Shown one piece after another: positions 26,785 through 37,468 of a DNA stretch of 64,000 nt (positions within the stretch are counted from its first letter, which is position 1; every line of letters begins with the position of its first letter). The notes under the pieces were generated by a model that did not search any database, was not told the DNA's origin, and saw only the letters and a program-made list of their open reading frames with translations. Origin of the DNA: Marinomonas foliarum (GTDB taxonomy: Bacteria > Pseudomonadota > Gammaproteobacteria > Pseudomonadales > Marinomonadaceae). The stretch spans positions 124,001 through 188,000 of the forward strand of contig NZ_QPJQ01000003.1 of the NCBI RefSeq assembly GCF_003337275.1, read 5' to 3'. The position numbers and the translations under genes were made by a program.

Positions 26785-29034
26785 ATGGTAACGGTAAGAA
26801 AAGATCACCCTGTATTAGATGATGGTAGCGTGGACATTGATGGTTGGATGGGGCACTTTTCTCATTTAATCGATGACAGTGCTAGAGTGCCATTGCGAAT
26901 GGCTTGTGAATTAGCCAGACAGGCAGAATTGCAAAGCGCAAGACCATCCTATTGGGGAGCGCAGGCGAGTACTTTTCGAGCCGGACTAGAAATGGTCGAA
27001 ATTTTGTCCGGCTTTCGAGCGGATCAAGACTCTTTAGTGGCTGCAGCTGTATATCGCGCAGTAAGAGAAGACCAGCTTCCTATTTCCCGAGTCACGGATA
27101 TGTTTGGCCGTAAGGTTGCTCTGATTGTCGAAGGTGTCATAAAAATGGGTGAGGTTTCTAAGAACCTCACGGCGGATACGGCAGCAGAAGTGCTTGGAAG
27201 TAGTGAGAATCAATTAGAATCCTTACGTAAAATGTTAGTCTCTATTATTGATGATGTTCGTGTTGTATTGATTAAGCTGGCTGAGCGCGCCTGTGCAATC
27301 AAAGAAGCGAAGCACCAAAGTGAAGAGCGACGTGTTGCCGTTGCTTTAGAGGTACAAAGTGTTTATGCCCCATTGGCTCATCGTTTAGGCATTGGCCATA
27401 TCAAATGGGAGCTGGAAGATCTGTCATTTCGTTACCTATACCCTTCTGACTACAAACGTATTGCTACCTGGTTGGATGAAAAGCGCTTAGATCGTCAGCA
27501 ATTCATTGACGATGTTATCTCTTTGCTAGATGAACGACTAAAAGCCATTAATATTCACGCCGATCTAATGGGACGTGCCAAGCACATCTACAGTATTTGG
27601 CGAAAAATGAAGCGTAAAAATATAGGCTTCGATGAAGTCTATGATGTGCGTGCCGTGCGTATCTTGGTGGATGAACCAATGGAGTGTTACGGTGTTCTTG
27701 GTGTTGTTCATAATTTATGGCGTCCCATTCCCCAAGAATTTGATGATTACATCAGTAACCCTAAATCTAACGGCTATCAGTCATTGCATACTGCGGTGGT
27801 CGGTCCTCAAGGGCGAGCCCTTGAGATCCAAATTCGTACACATAAGATGCATGAAGATGCGGAGCTTGGTGTGTGTGCGCATTGGAAATACAAAGGTACA
27901 GACTTAAGCTCTAACAGCACTAGCTATGAAGAGAAGTTGCAGTGGCTGCGTACTATTTTAGATTTCCATGAAGTTCAAGGTGATTTGGAGTCTTTGTCTG
28001 AACAAGTTCGTAGTGACATAGAGCAGGACCGTATTTACGTCTTTACGCCTGATGGTCATGTGGTTGATTTGCCGATTAACGCTACTCCCGTTGATTTTGC
28101 TTACCGTGTTCACACGGAAATTGGTCATCGCTGCCGAGGTGCGAAAGTAAACGGCAAGATTATCTCTTTGGTGACGCACCTCAAAACGGGCGATAAAGTC
28201 GAAATATTAACCACTAAAGAAGGGGGGCCAAGTCGCGATTGGCTTCACCCTACATTGGGTTATGTTCAAACTAACCGTGCCAGAGCCAAAATTCAGAATT
28301 GGTTTAGAAAAGAAGATCGAGAGAAAAACCTCGAAGCGGGTAAGCATCTATTAGATAAACAGCTAAAGCGTCTAGGGCTTGAAGATAATCGTATTGATTT
28401 ACAAGCGATATCATCACGCTTTAACTTTTCTTATGCTGAAGAAGTGTACGTCGCATTAGGTGCTGGCGATATACAGTTAGCGCGCGTTCTAAGAGTGATT
28501 GATGACTTCTACAATCTTAACGGTGAAACGGCCCCTACACGTCCAATTCGCCTTAAGAAGAGCCGCCATAAATCATCTGATAACGATGTTCATATATTGG
28601 GTGTTGGTAAATTACTCACCCAAATGGCCAAATGCTGCACGCCAATTCCTGGGGACGATATCGTTGGTTTTATTACCCAAGGACGTGGTGTGTCGGTACA
28701 TAGGCAGGATTGTATTAATATCGTTCAGTTAGGGCTGGACGAGCCTGAACGAATCATTGATGTAAGCTGGGGTGAAGAGCTAGACAATCAGTATCCTGTG
28801 AACATTCAGGTCGAAGCTTATGATCGTACAGGTTTGCTTAATGATATTACGAGCTTACTTGCCAACGAGAAGGTCAATTTATTGTCAATGAATACTTTGT
28901 CTGCAAAGGAAAATCATACGGCGAGCATACGTTTTACTATCGAGGTGGGCGAGTTGAGTGTGTTAAGTAAGCTGCTTCATCGTATTAACCAGCTTCCAAA
29001 CGTTTTAAATGTATTTAGAGAGAGAGACTTTTGA
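26785..29034 (+). CDS. relA: GTP pyrophosphokinase (ppGpp synthetase I)
   Basis: A 749-residue RelA. The N-terminal domain keeps the HD-domain outline but lacks the HD residues (AAAVYRAVRED in their place), so it should not hydrolyse ppGpp. The synthetase domain has EFDDYISNPKSNGYQSLHT; the EFDD form marks monofunctional RelA rather than SpoT. TGS, a CCTPIPGDDIVGF zinc-finger-like region and a C-terminal ACT domain follow for ribosome sensing. It makes (p)ppGpp during amino-acid starvation. Its last four bases overlap the start of mazG. Confidence 0.98.
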   Translation: MVTVRKDHPVLDDGSVDIDGWMGHFSHLIDDSARVPLRMACELARQAELQSARPSYWGAQASTFRAGLEMVEILSGFRADQDSLVAAAVYRAVREDQLPISRVTDMFGRKVALIVEGVIKMGEVSKNLTADTAAEVLGSSENQLESLRKMLVSIIDDVRVVLIKLAERACAIKEAKHQSEERRVAVALEVQSVYAPLAHRLGIGHIKWELEDLSFRYLYPSDYKRIATWLDEKRLDRQQFIDDVISLLDERLKAINIHADLMGRAKHIYSIWRKMKRKNIGFDEVYDVRAVRILVDEPMECYGVLGVVHNLWRPIPQEFDDYISNPKSNGYQSLHTAVVGPQGRALEIQIRTHKMHEDAELGVCAHWKYKGTDLSSNSTSYEEKLQWLRTILDFHEVQGDLESLSEQVRSDIEQDRIYVFTPDGHVVDLPINATPVDFAYRVHTEIGHRCRGAKVNGKIISLVTHLKTGDKVEILTTKEGGPSRDWLHPTLGYVQTNRARAKIQNWFRKEDREKNLEAGKHLLDKQLKRLGLEDNRIDLQAISSRFNFSYAEEVYVALGAGDIQLARVLRVIDDFYNLNGETAPTRPIRLKKSRHKSSDNDVHILGVGKLLTQMAKCCTPIPGDDIVGFITQGRGVSVHRQDCINIVQLGLDEPERIIDVSWGEELDNQYPVNIQVEAYDRTGLLNDITSLLANEKVNLLSMNTLSAKENHTASIRFTIEVGELSVLSKLLHRINQLPNVLNVFRERDF

Positions 29035-29834
29035 GTAACGCCATTACCCAATTGCAATATCTAATGAAATGCTTGAGAGATGAGCAATTTGGCTGTGCCT
29101 GGGATAAAAAGCAAACCTACAAAAGTATTGCTCCTTACACTCTCGAAGAAGCTTATGAAGTGTTAGATGCTATTGAGCGAGAAGATTTTGAGCACTTAAA
29201 AGAAGAGCTTGGGGATTTACTGTTTCAAGTGATTTTTTATGCGCAAATGGCCGAAGAGGAACAGTATTTTTCCTTTGAAGATATTGCTGCTGGTATTGTT
29301 AAGAAAATGCTGCGACGTCATCCTCATGTCTTTCCAGACGCTGATATCACGCGTTTTGGCGAACCGACAGCTTTAACGGATCAAGAAATTGCAGAGCAAT
29401 GGCAGCAAATTAAGGCGCAAGAAAAGGGCGATAAAAAAGAGAGTATGTTAGCGGATGTGCCAGTGTCCATGCCTGCCTTAATGCAAGCCGTTAAAATTCA
29501 GAAAAAAGTGTCGAAAGTGGGCTTTGATTGGCCAAATATTGAGCCTGTTTTTGACAAGATTCGAGAAGAGTTGGATGAGCTTGAAGAGGCGATCAAAGAG
29601 CAAAATCAGCTCCATATAGAAGAAGAAATGGGGGATGTCTTGTTTGCGATGACGAATTTGTCTCGTCATCTTGATGTGTCCCCTGATGTCGCTCTAAATA
29701 AAACTAATGTTAAATTCCGCAGACGGTTTGCTAGAATTGAAGCACTTGTATCGGAGCAAAATAAAAGGCTAATAGATTGTTCTTTAAGGGAACTGGATAA
29801 TTATTGGGATCAAGCTAAACGTGAAGGTTTGTGA
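29031..29834 (+). CDS. mazG: nucleoside triphosphate pyrophosphohydrolase MazG
   Basis: A 267-residue protein with two tandem MazG domains. Metal-binding EExxE and ExxD motifs are visible in each half: EEAYEVLDAI and EELGDLLFQV, then EELDELEEAI and EEMGDVLFAM. It hydrolyses NTPs and dNTPs to monophosphates and pyrophosphate; in E. coli it lowers ppGpp levels under starvation, so its coupling to relA makes sense. It starts at TTG 29031, overlapping the relA stop by four bases. It is not associated with a mazEF toxin-antitoxin pair here. Confidence 0.96.
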   Translation: MSNAITQLQYLMKCLRDEQFGCAWDKKQTYKSIAPYTLEEAYEVLDAIEREDFEHLKEELGDLLFQVIFYAQMAEEEQYFSFEDIAAGIVKKMLRRHPHVFPDADITRFGEPTALTDQEIAEQWQQIKAQEKGDKKESMLADVPVSMPALMQAVKIQKKVSKVGFDWPNIEPVFDKIREELDELEEAIKEQNQLHIEEEMGDVLFAMTNLSRHLDVSPDVALNKTNVKFRRRFARIEALVSEQNKRLIDCSLRELDNYWDQAKREGL

Positions 29835-29906
29835 GTTTGATTTTTGATCGGATAATAAAAATACCTTTGAATAAATAGGTGTGATTAGCAAGATTAGGAG
29901 GGTGAA

Positions 29907-32537
29907 GTGAGTGATCGTCAGGCGTCATTACGTGAAAATGTTAGGTTGCTAGGAGATTGTCTTGGCGAAAGTATGAGTAATCATTTAGGAGAAGGTTTTC
30001 TTGAAAAAGTAGAAAATATTCGACTGCTTTCAAAGGATGGACGTCAATCAGGTGACTCTGCCGCTCTTATTCAAGCCTTAGAAGAGTTAGACGACAAAGA
30101 AATTGTTCCAGTAGCTAGGGCTTTTAACCAGTTCTTAAACCTGTCCAATATTGCAGAGCAGTATCACCGAGTTCATCGTAGACGCACAAACGAGAGTTTA
30201 GGTGTTTATCATAATCCTGTAGGGGATTTGTTGGCTCGTCTTGATAAGCAAAATTTTACTGCCGAGCAAATGATCGATTCTTTGCAATCACAATCTATTG
30301 AGCTGGTGCTAACTGCGCATCCTACTGAAGTAGTACGCCGTTCTTTGATTCGTAAATATGACAATATTTCCACTGAACTAGAGGCTCTGGATAAAGATAA
30401 TATCTTGCCACTAGAGGAAACAAAACACGTAAGACGACTGAAAGAAATTATTACTCAAGCGTGGCATACCGATGAAATTCGTGAAGAACGACCAACTCCT
30501 GTTGATGAGGCTAAGTGGGGGTTTGCGGTTATAGAGCAGTCTTTATGGCAAGCGGTACCACGCTTTTTTCGCCAACTCGATGAGCAGTTTAGTGAGTTTT
30601 CAAAAGAAGACCGCCTGCCATTAGATCTGGCTCCGATTCGCTTTGCAACTTGGATGGGCGGCGACCGAGATGGTAATCCAAATGTGACCCATACGGTAAC
30701 CAAAGAAGTTACATTATTGGCTCGCTGGATGGCGGCAGACCTTTATATTAAAGACTTGAATATATTACGTTCCGAATTCTCGATGACTCAGTGCAATGCA
30801 GCTCTGCGTGAACGAGTGGGGGATAGCGCTCAACCTTATCGTGAAGTGTTACGTCACCTAGAAAATAAGATGCTTGCTACCAAAAATTGGGCGAAAGCCA
30901 GTTTGGAAGGTAAGCCGACGACAGATGATGATATTTTTCTTGATATACAAGAACTCACCGATGATCTGATTCTTTGTTATCAGTCGTTGTTAGATTGCGG
31001 GATGAAGGTGATTGCCAATGGGTCATTACTTGACCTTATTCGTTGTGCGGCCACCTTTGGGGCAACGCTAGTGCGTTTGGATGTTCGTCAGGATGCTTCT
31101 CGCCATATCGACGCTTTATCAGCGATTACCCGCTTTTATGGGTTAGGAGATTATGCCGAGTGGGATGAAGCTTCTCGACAAGCCTTTCTATTGACAGAGT
31201 TAAACTCCAAGCGTCCACTTTTACCTATGGAGTGGACGCCAACGGCAGAAGTTAAAGAAGTCCTTGATACCTTTAAGATGATTTCAAATGGTCAGCAGAA
31301 TTCATTTGGCTCTTATGTCATTTCAATGGCTAGCGCGCCTTCTGATGTATTGGCTGTTGCTTTAATGCTGAAAGAATCGGGTGTAACTTTTCCCATGCGA
31401 ATTGTTCCATTGTTTGAAACCTTAGCGGATTTGGATAATGCAGAGCCTATTATCGAGCAATTATTTTCATTGCCTTGGTATAAATCCTATATCAACGGTC
31501 AACAGGAAGTGATGATTGGTTATTCTGACTCGGCCAAAGATGCAGGGCAAATTGCGGCAACATGGGGGCAGTACAGAGCGCAAGAAGCCTTGACTCGCTT
31601 GTGTAAAAAGCACGGAATTCATCTGACATTATTTCATGGGCGCGGTGGCACAGTTGGTCGCGGCGGTGGCCCTGCCCATGTGGCGATTTTGTCGCAGCCG
31701 CCTGGCTCTGTTAATGGGGCTATTCGAGTGACCGAACAAGGCGAGATGATTCGCTTCAAGTTTGGTATCCCTGATATTGCTGTACGCTCCTTAGAATTGT
31801 ACTGCTCTGCTGTTATGGAGGCGTCTTTGATTCCTGCCGAGCTACCGAAAGAGGAATGGCGTGCCATTATGGATGAGATGGCAGAAGTGGGGATGAATCA
31901 GTATCGGTCTATTGTTCGTGGTCACGAGGACTTTGTTCCTTACTTTAGAGCAACTACACCTGAACAAGAGTTGGCTAAGTTGCCGTTGGGATCGCGTCCT
32001 GCTCGTCGCCGTTCTGATGGCGGAGTTGAAAGTTTGCGGGCCATTCCTTGGATTTTTGCTTGGATGCAAATTCGTCTCATGCTGCCTGCTTGGTTGGGTG
32101 CCGAGAGTGCATTACAGCAAGGAGTTGAGTCCGGTAATTTAGAAAAGTTGCGTGAAATGCATAAGAAATGGCCTTTCTTTGGTGCTTACTTAGACATGCT
32201 CGACATGGTGTTGGCGAAGGCTGAGCCTGAAATTGCTGAATATTATGAAAAGCGGTTGGTTGGTGAAGAGCTTCAGGGGTTAGGACGCTTGTTACGAGGC
32301 AAGCTAAAGCAAGTAAGTGAGCTTGTGAAAATGCTGAAAAAACAAGAGCGCTTAATTGAAGATAATAAAACGATTCGTCAATCTATTGATGTTCGTAACC
32401 CTTATATTGATCCACTGCATTATTTACAGGCAGAGCTTTTGTATCGTAGTCGCAAAGACGAAGATAACGCCGAGGTTAATAAAGCTCTAATGATTACCAT
32501 GGCTGGGATTGCTAGTGGTATGCAAAATACGGGCTAA
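29907..32537 (+). CDS. ppc: phosphoenolpyruvate carboxylase
   Basis: An 876-residue anaplerotic enzyme forming oxaloacetate from PEP and bicarbonate. Catalytic His138 lies in VLTAHPTEVVRR (same number as E. coli), with the GYSDSAKDAG lysine segment near 540, the FHGRGGTVGRGGGP arginine loop near 575, and the invariant C-terminal QNTG. Translation starts at GTG 29907, five bases after a perfect AGGAGG. It sits alone between mazG and adk; a 73-base gap with no strong terminator separates it from mazG. Confidence 0.98.
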   Translation: MSDRQASLRENVRLLGDCLGESMSNHLGEGFLEKVENIRLLSKDGRQSGDSAALIQALEELDDKEIVPVARAFNQFLNLSNIAEQYHRVHRRRTNESLGVYHNPVGDLLARLDKQNFTAEQMIDSLQSQSIELVLTAHPTEVVRRSLIRKYDNISTELEALDKDNILPLEETKHVRRLKEIITQAWHTDEIREERPTPVDEAKWGFAVIEQSLWQAVPRFFRQLDEQFSEFSKEDRLPLDLAPIRFATWMGGDRDGNPNVTHTVTKEVTLLARWMAADLYIKDLNILRSEFSMTQCNAALRERVGDSAQPYREVLRHLENKMLATKNWAKASLEGKPTTDDDIFLDIQELTDDLILCYQSLLDCGMKVIANGSLLDLIRCAATFGATLVRLDVRQDASRHIDALSAITRFYGLGDYAEWDEASRQAFLLTELNSKRPLLPMEWTPTAEVKEVLDTFKMISNGQQNSFGSYVISMASAPSDVLAVALMLKESGVTFPMRIVPLFETLADLDNAEPIIEQLFSLPWYKSYINGQQEVMIGYSDSAKDAGQIAATWGQYRAQEALTRLCKKHGIHLTLFHGRGGTVGRGGGPAHVAILSQPPGSVNGAIRVTEQGEMIRFKFGIPDIAVRSLELYCSAVMEASLIPAELPKEEWRAIMDEMAEVGMNQYRSIVRGHEDFVPYFRATTPEQELAKLPLGSRPARRRSDGGVESLRAIPWIFAWMQIRLMLPAWLGAESALQQGVESGNLEKLREMHKKWPFFGAYLDMLDMVLAKAEPEIAEYYEKRLVGEELQGLGRLLRGKLKQVSELVKMLKKQERLIEDNKTIRQSIDVRNPYIDPLHYLQAELLYRSRKDEDNAEVNKALMITMAGIASGMQNTG

Positions 32538-32740
32538 TAGTAAATATGGTTAATAAATGCTCAGTATGAGTAAGAAAAACATAAAAAAAGGCACGTAAAT
32601 TTGCATAAAGGATGGCTGCTTGGGTATGCTTGGCGGCCATTCAATTTATTAGTATGCAAATGGTGTAATTTTTCATAGTGCTGCCGTGCTTTTTGCACGT
32701 TGATGGTGCGCTGTGTCAGTTAGCCTTGCTTATCAGTTAA

Positions 32741-33418
<678 letters not shown>

Positions 33419-33425
33419 TTACTTC

Positions 33426-34133
33426 ATGTCGGTGATTTTAGCTCTTGATACGTCAACGCCAGCTTGTTCTGTGGCGTTGAACATAAATGGCGCTGTGTTA
33501 GAAGATTTTCGCATGGCGCCACGTCTTCATAATGATTTGATTCTTCCTATGGTCGATCAAATTCTAGACCAAGCTGGTATTACCCTGTCAGATCTAGATG
33601 CTATCGCATTTGGAAGAGGGCCTGGCTCTTTTACTGGTCTGAGAATAAGTGCGGGTGTTGTGCAGGGGCTTGCCTTTGGTGCTGATTTGCCTGTTATTCC
33701 TGTATCGACATTGGCGGCACTATCTCTGGAAGGTTTTCAGAAAACGGGAAAAAATCGTTGGCTGGCTGCACTTGATGCCCGTATGGGCGAAATTTACATG
33801 GGTGGTTACACTGTTAATAAAGTGGAAGGCCGCTATGTAATAGAGTCATTGATTGATGAGTGTGTTGTGAAGCCTGAATCCCTAAAAGGTTTTACTGAAC
33901 ACTATAACGGCGTAGGTTCTGGCTGGTGTTATGAAGACATTCTTAGTTCATTAATGCCTGCTGCTCCAGAGTACATATTAACGGACGCTGCTCCTCGAGC
34001 AGCGTGTATTGCTGATCTAGCTATGCTTCAATTTCAACAGGGTGCGACGGTATCTTCTTACGAAGCAATACCGACCTATTTGAGAGATGAAATAAGCTGG
34101 GAAAAGCAAGCTCCACGGATAGGAAAGCGATAA
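33426..34133 (+). CDS. tsaB: tRNA t6A37 threonylcarbamoyl transfer subunit TsaB
   Basis: A 235-residue ASKHA-fold protein opening ILALDTSTPACSVALN, with AFGRGPGSFTGLRISAGVVQGLAFG near residue 60, the strongest family signature. TsaB dimerises with TsaD (elsewhere) and works with TsaE and TsaC to put threonylcarbamoyl on A37 of ANN-decoding tRNAs. The C-terminal EAIPTYLRDEISWE is also characteristic. It sits between adk and uppP with gaps of seven and six bases, consistent with one transcript. Confidence 0.95.
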   Translation: MSVILALDTSTPACSVALNINGAVLEDFRMAPRLHNDLILPMVDQILDQAGITLSDLDAIAFGRGPGSFTGLRISAGVVQGLAFGADLPVIPVSTLAALSLEGFQKTGKNRWLAALDARMGEIYMGGYTVNKVEGRYVIESLIDECVVKPESLKGFTEHYNGVGSGWCYEDILSSLMPAAPEYILTDAAPRAACIADLAMLQFQQGATVSSYEAIPTYLRDEISWEKQAPRIGKR

Positions 34134-34139
34134 CAAATT

Positions 34140-34943
34140 ATGTTGTGGTATCACATTGTTTTTTTGGCAGTAATACAGGGTCTTACTGAGTTTCTGCCAA
34201 TTTCAAGTTCTGCTCATTTAATTCTCCCAGCTCAGTTGCTTCATTGGCCAGACCAAGGTTTGGCCTTTGATGTCGCGGTTCATGTTGGCACTTTAATGGC
34301 CATCCTTGGCTATTTTAGGAAAGATATTTTTGCCATTGTTGTTGCTTGGTTTGTGTCCCTAAAGACTAGACAGTCTACACCTGAAAGTCGTCTAGCTTGG
34401 TGGATCGTGTTAGCTACCTTACCGGCTTGCGCAGCAGGTTTGCTGTTTGATGGCTTTATCAGTACACACTTACGTTCTTTAGAGGTTATTGCGTATACCA
34501 CTATCGGCTTTGGTGTTTTGCTTTGGTTTTCTGATAAATACGGTACATCGAATAAAACAGAGCGTGATTTCGGTATAAAGAGTGTTCTTTGTATTGGTTT
34601 TGCTCAAGCTCTTGCATTAATTCCTGGAACATCACGTTCCGGTATTACCATGACTGCTGCACGCTTTTTGGGATTTGGTCGTGAGTCAGCGGCAAAGTTT
34701 TCTTTTCTTCTGTCTATTCCTTTGATTTTAGCGGCTGGTGGTTTAAAGGCGGTTGAGCTGGCGTCATCTAATTTAGCCGTTGATTGGGGAAGTATTCTTG
34801 CTGGCGTTATTTTGTCGGCGATAAGTGCTTATTGTTGTATTTATCTGTTCCTAAAATGGCTAAACACGATTGGTTTTTTCCCCTTTTTCATATATCGCCT
34901 TGTTCTAGGGTTTATTCTTCTATTTATCGTTTATGTTTTATAA
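34140..34943 (+). CDS. uppP: undecaprenyl-diphosphatase
   Basis: A 267-residue membrane protein of the UppP/BacA family, recycling undecaprenyl diphosphate for peptidoglycan and other envelope polymers. The two signature motifs are visible: EFLPISSSAHLIL near residue 17 and PGTSRSGITMTAARFLGFGRESAAKFSFLLSIP near 161, inside about eight membrane helices. It is the last gene of a likely adk-tsaB-uppP run. Confidence 0.97.
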   Translation: MLWYHIVFLAVIQGLTEFLPISSSAHLILPAQLLHWPDQGLAFDVAVHVGTLMAILGYFRKDIFAIVVAWFVSLKTRQSTPESRLAWWIVLATLPACAAGLLFDGFISTHLRSLEVIAYTTIGFGVLLWFSDKYGTSNKTERDFGIKSVLCIGFAQALALIPGTSRSGITMTAARFLGFGRESAAKFSFLLSIPLILAAGGLKAVELASSNLAVDWGSILAGVILSAISAYCCIYLFLKWLNTIGFFPFFIYRLVLGFILLFIVYVL

Positions 34944-34999
34944 GCGTTTTCCTTTATTCTGTTGTAAAAGTGGCTAAATACATTGCTGGCGGTTTAGAT

Positions 35000-35026
35000 A
35001 GCCTACTGCTGTTTTAAAAGTAGGCT
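35000..35026. repeat. inverted repeat after uppP
   Basis: AGCCTAC and GTAGGCT form a seven-base-pair hairpin with a 13-base loop in the 130-base space between uppP and rsmJ. The following sequence is only mildly T-rich, so it is a weak terminator at best. Confidence 0.45.
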
Positions 35027-35073
35027 GAGCCTATTTTGAGCCTGTTTTATGGTCTTTTTCGGAGAAGTGCCTT

Positions 35074-35865
35074 TTGCTTAATTCTATTGCTGTAGCAACG
35101 ATTGATAAGCTGTTAGAGGCTGAGTCTCGTTTATTGTCAAAGTCACTGGATCTTGACTTTCTGCCTTTGCGTGAACCCATTAAGTTTGTTTCTCAATATG
35201 ATTATCTTCTGCTTAATACACAGGAAGGGCTTGCTGTTGCTAAAACAGGAAAAGGGGCGCCAAAACCTGTTTATGTTGATTTTACCTCTGGTGCAGTTGA
35301 CCATCGTCGACGCTTTGGCGGTGGTAAAGGGCAGGACATAGCCAAAGCGGTTGGCTTGAATAAACGTGCTAACTTATCTGTGCTTGATGCGACTGCTGGG
35401 TTAGGGCGTGATGCGTTCGTTTTAGCGTGTCTTGGTTGCTCTGTTTCATTGTGTGAGCGTGTTGGTTTTGTCAGAGCTATGTTAAAAGATGGTTTATATC
35501 GAGCTTCATTCCATTTTGAAGTGGCCGAGATTACAGAGAAAATGCAGCTGCTGGAGACAGATATCACTGCTATAGATAGCAGTACGAAGTTTGATGTTGT
35601 GTATTTGGATCCTATGTATCCTCATACTGAAAAATCTTCTGCAGCGGCGAAAAAAGAAATGGCATTCTTTAGAGATTTGATTGGTAAAGATGAGGATGCT
35701 GATCGTTTATTGCCTTATGCAATAGCATTAGCTGATTATCGAGTAGTGGTTAAGCGCCCTAAAGGTGCACCTTATTTAAATGACGTCGAACCAACTTACC
35801 AATTGGAAGGGAAGTCGGGCCGATTCGACATTTATGTTTCAAAATCTCTTGATAGCTCAGAATAG
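35074..35865 (+). CDS. rsmJ: 16S rRNA (guanine-1516-N2)-methyltransferase
   Basis: A 263-residue RsmJ (YhiQ) methyltransferase. The SAM-binding motif is [18 protein letters not shown] near residue 107, motif IV is VYLDPMYPH near 185, and VKRPKGAP lies near the C-terminus. It modifies G1516 of 16S rRNA. Translation starts at TTG 35074, about seven bases after GGAGAAG. It converges on slyX, with ten bases between stop codons. Confidence 0.94.
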   Translation: MLNSIAVATIDKLLEAESRLLSKSLDLDFLPLREPIKFVSQYDYLLLNTQEGLAVAKTGKGAPKPVYVDFTSGAVDHRRRFGGGKGQDIAKAVGLNKRANLSVLDATAGLGRDAFVLACLGCSVSLCERVGFVRAMLKDGLYRASFHFEVAEITEKMQLLETDITAIDSSTKFDVVYLDPMYPHTEKSSAAAKKEMAFFRDLIGKDEDADRLLPYAIALADYRVVVKRPKGAPYLNDVEPTYQLEGKSGRFDIYVSKSLDSSE

Positions 35866-35876
35866 CAGTCGCAATA

Positions 35877-36089
35877 TTAATAGTGCGGCGGTCTATCTCC
35901 ATCCTGAATGGGCTGTTGCTGTCGGTAGGATTCTAATTGATTTCCTAATAAAACGAGCTTTTCTTGCATCCGCAACATGTCTTTTTGTTGGCTGACCAAA
36001 GCTTGGTTTAAACTATCAATTGTGTCTTCTTGAAATTGTAGTTTGAATTCTAGTTCGTCGATGCGTTGATTGATTTGTGAGGTGTTCAT
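35877..36089 (-). CDS. slyX: SlyX family protein
   Basis: A 70-residue coiled-coil protein: heptads run through residues 5-58 (INQRIDELEFKLQFQED...) and it ends with DRPPHY, the terminal PPHY typical of SlyX. The biochemical role is not known; in E. coli it is named for its position near slyD. It is divergent from the cold-shock gene and convergent with rsmJ. Confidence 0.9.
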   Translation of the reverse strand: MNTSQINQRIDELEFKLQFQEDTIDSLNQALVSQQKDMLRMQEKLVLLGNQLESYRQQQPIQDGDRPPHY

Positions 36090-36310
36090 AGATACCTTCT
36101 GTGTGTTAACCTTACGAAACTAAATTCGTATTTTATAAGCTATTCTATACAAATATATGATGTAGCTACTGATCATTTTATGTGTAGGGTGGCGTGAAAA
36201 TTGCTCTAAAATGAAGGTAAGTATTTTACTACTATCTTCTTTCGCTTCACACAGTGATTTAAAAAGAGTTTAGTAATAATATTTATTTATTCACTATATG
36301 TACTAATACG

Positions 36311-36334
36311 GAGTCTATTTTTGTAAGTAGACTC
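36311..36334 (+). repeat. hairpin in the cold-shock gene leader
   Basis: GAGTCTA and TAGACTC pair around a ten-base loop, about 42 bases before the start codon of the membrane-linked cold-shock protein. Long structured leaders are common for cold-shock genes, so a regulatory role is plausible but unproven. Confidence 0.5.
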
Positions 36335-36375
36335 TGCTTCACAATAATATTCAATTTAATAAGAGATATATTTTT

Positions 36376-36846
36376 ATGAATGATCATCAGGATAATGTTT
36401 CGCATAACAAAGGGTCTTCTGTTGGTTCAGGTTTGTTTTCCTTGCGCACGTTTATCGTTAGCCTTGTTATTGCTTTAATTGTACCTCTGCTTATTGCGGG
36501 CGTCTTGAAAGAAGAAATGGGTACAAACTTCTTAGTGTATTTCGCCTTTATTTTGGTGTCTGTTTATGTTGGTGCTATGGTCAGCCAGGCCAGTTCTGCC
36601 GGTTTAGATTCTGAGTCTGATGAAGACGAAGATGATGATCGTGAACAGGGGACGGTTAAGTGGTTCAACTCTTCAAAAGGCTTTGGCTTCTTAACAATGG
36701 AAAATGGTGATGATGTTTTTGTTCATTACCGTGCTATTCGTGGTCGTGGTCGCCGTTTCTTGGTTGAAGGTCAACTAGTTCGCTTTTATGTCACTGAAGG
36801 TGAGAAAGGCAAACAAGCTGAAAATGTATCTATAATCCGCGGTTAA
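36376..36846 (+). CDS. membrane-anchored cold-shock-domain protein
   Basis: A 156-residue protein with two parts. The N-terminal half has two membrane helices (about 22-46 and 51-75); an acidic linker ([11 protein letters not shown]) leads to a CspA-type cold-shock domain from about residue 92 to the end. RNA-binding motifs RNP1 (KGFGFL) and RNP2 (VFVHY) are intact, and the domain starts [13 protein letters not shown]. The nucleic-acid-binding face should therefore be held at the cytoplasmic membrane. It is not a classic free 70-residue Csp. It has a long AT-rich leader with a hairpin, and tpx follows after 26 bases. Confidence 0.85.
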   Translation: MNDHQDNVSHNKGSSVGSGLFSLRTFIVSLVIALIVPLLIAGVLKEEMGTNFLVYFAFILVSVYVGAMVSQASSAGLDSESDEDEDDDREQGTVKWFNSSKGFGFLTMENGDDVFVHYRAIRGRGRRFLVEGQLVRFYVTEGEKGKQAENVSIIRG

Positions 36847-36872
36847 TTTTTCATTCGATTTAAGAGGTATTT

Positions 36873-37370
36873 ATGGCAACGGTAACATTAAAAGGTAATC
36901 CTTTTGAAACTGTAGGCTCTCTTCCTGTTTTGGGTTCTGTCGCTCCAGCGTTTGAGCTTGTTAAAACGGATTTGTCTGTCGCTACATTGGCAGACTACCA
37001 AGGCGCTAAATTGGTACTAAACATTTTTCCATCTGTTGATACACCGACTTGTGCCATGTCTATTCGTAAATTTAATGAATCTGCGGCAGCATTAAAAGGC
37101 GTGAATGTTATTTGCGTTTCTGCTGATCTGCCTTTTGCGGCAGCGCGCTTTTGTGGTGCAGAAGGTATTGATAATGTCGATACTGGTTCTACTTTCCGTT
37201 CAACGTTCGGCAAAGATTACGGTCTTGCTTTTGCAACTGGTCCGTTAACTGGTTTGTTGTCTCGTGCAGTTGTGGTGTTGGATGAAAAGGGTTCTGTGAT
37301 TTATACAGAGCAAGTTGCTGAAACGGCTGATGAGCCTGATTATGAAGCGGCTTTGGCTGTATTGTCGTAA
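36873..37370 (+). CDS. tpx: thiol peroxidase (Tpx)
   Basis: A 165-residue atypical 2-Cys peroxiredoxin. Peroxidatic C60 is in SVDTPTCAMSIRKFN and resolving C94 in FAAARFCGAEG, one residue off E. coli numbering; T57 before C60 completes the active site. It reduces alkyl hydroperoxides, with electrons from thioredoxin. GAGGT precedes the ATG. It is followed by a strong terminator shared with panD. Confidence 0.97.
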   Translation: MATVTLKGNPFETVGSLPVLGSVAPAFELVKTDLSVATLADYQGAKLVLNIFPSVDTPTCAMSIRKFNESAAALKGVNVICVSADLPFAAARFCGAEGIDNVDTGSTFRSTFGKDYGLAFATGPLTGLLSRAVVVLDEKGSVIYTEQVAETADEPDYEAALAVLS

Positions 37371-37381
37371 TTGATAATGAT

Positions 37382-37423
37382 AAAAAAGGCCGTTTCTGGG
37401 TTGATCAGAAGCGGCCTTTTTTT
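37382..37423. terminator. bidirectional terminator between tpx and panD
   Basis: A-run, stem GGCCGTTTCTG / CAGAAGCGGCC (one G-T pair) with a seven-base loop, then seven Ts; it lies between convergent tpx and panD. Confidence 0.9.
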
Positions 37424-37468
37424 GTCTTTGTAAAAGAGTTTTGGCTCTTAAACCCAGAAAGTTTGGTA

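Noticed and set aside
29031-29834. MazG as part of a mazEF toxin-antitoxin or phage-defence system
   Set aside because: It is the housekeeping two-domain MazG in the usual relA neighbourhood; no toxin or defence genes are adjacent.
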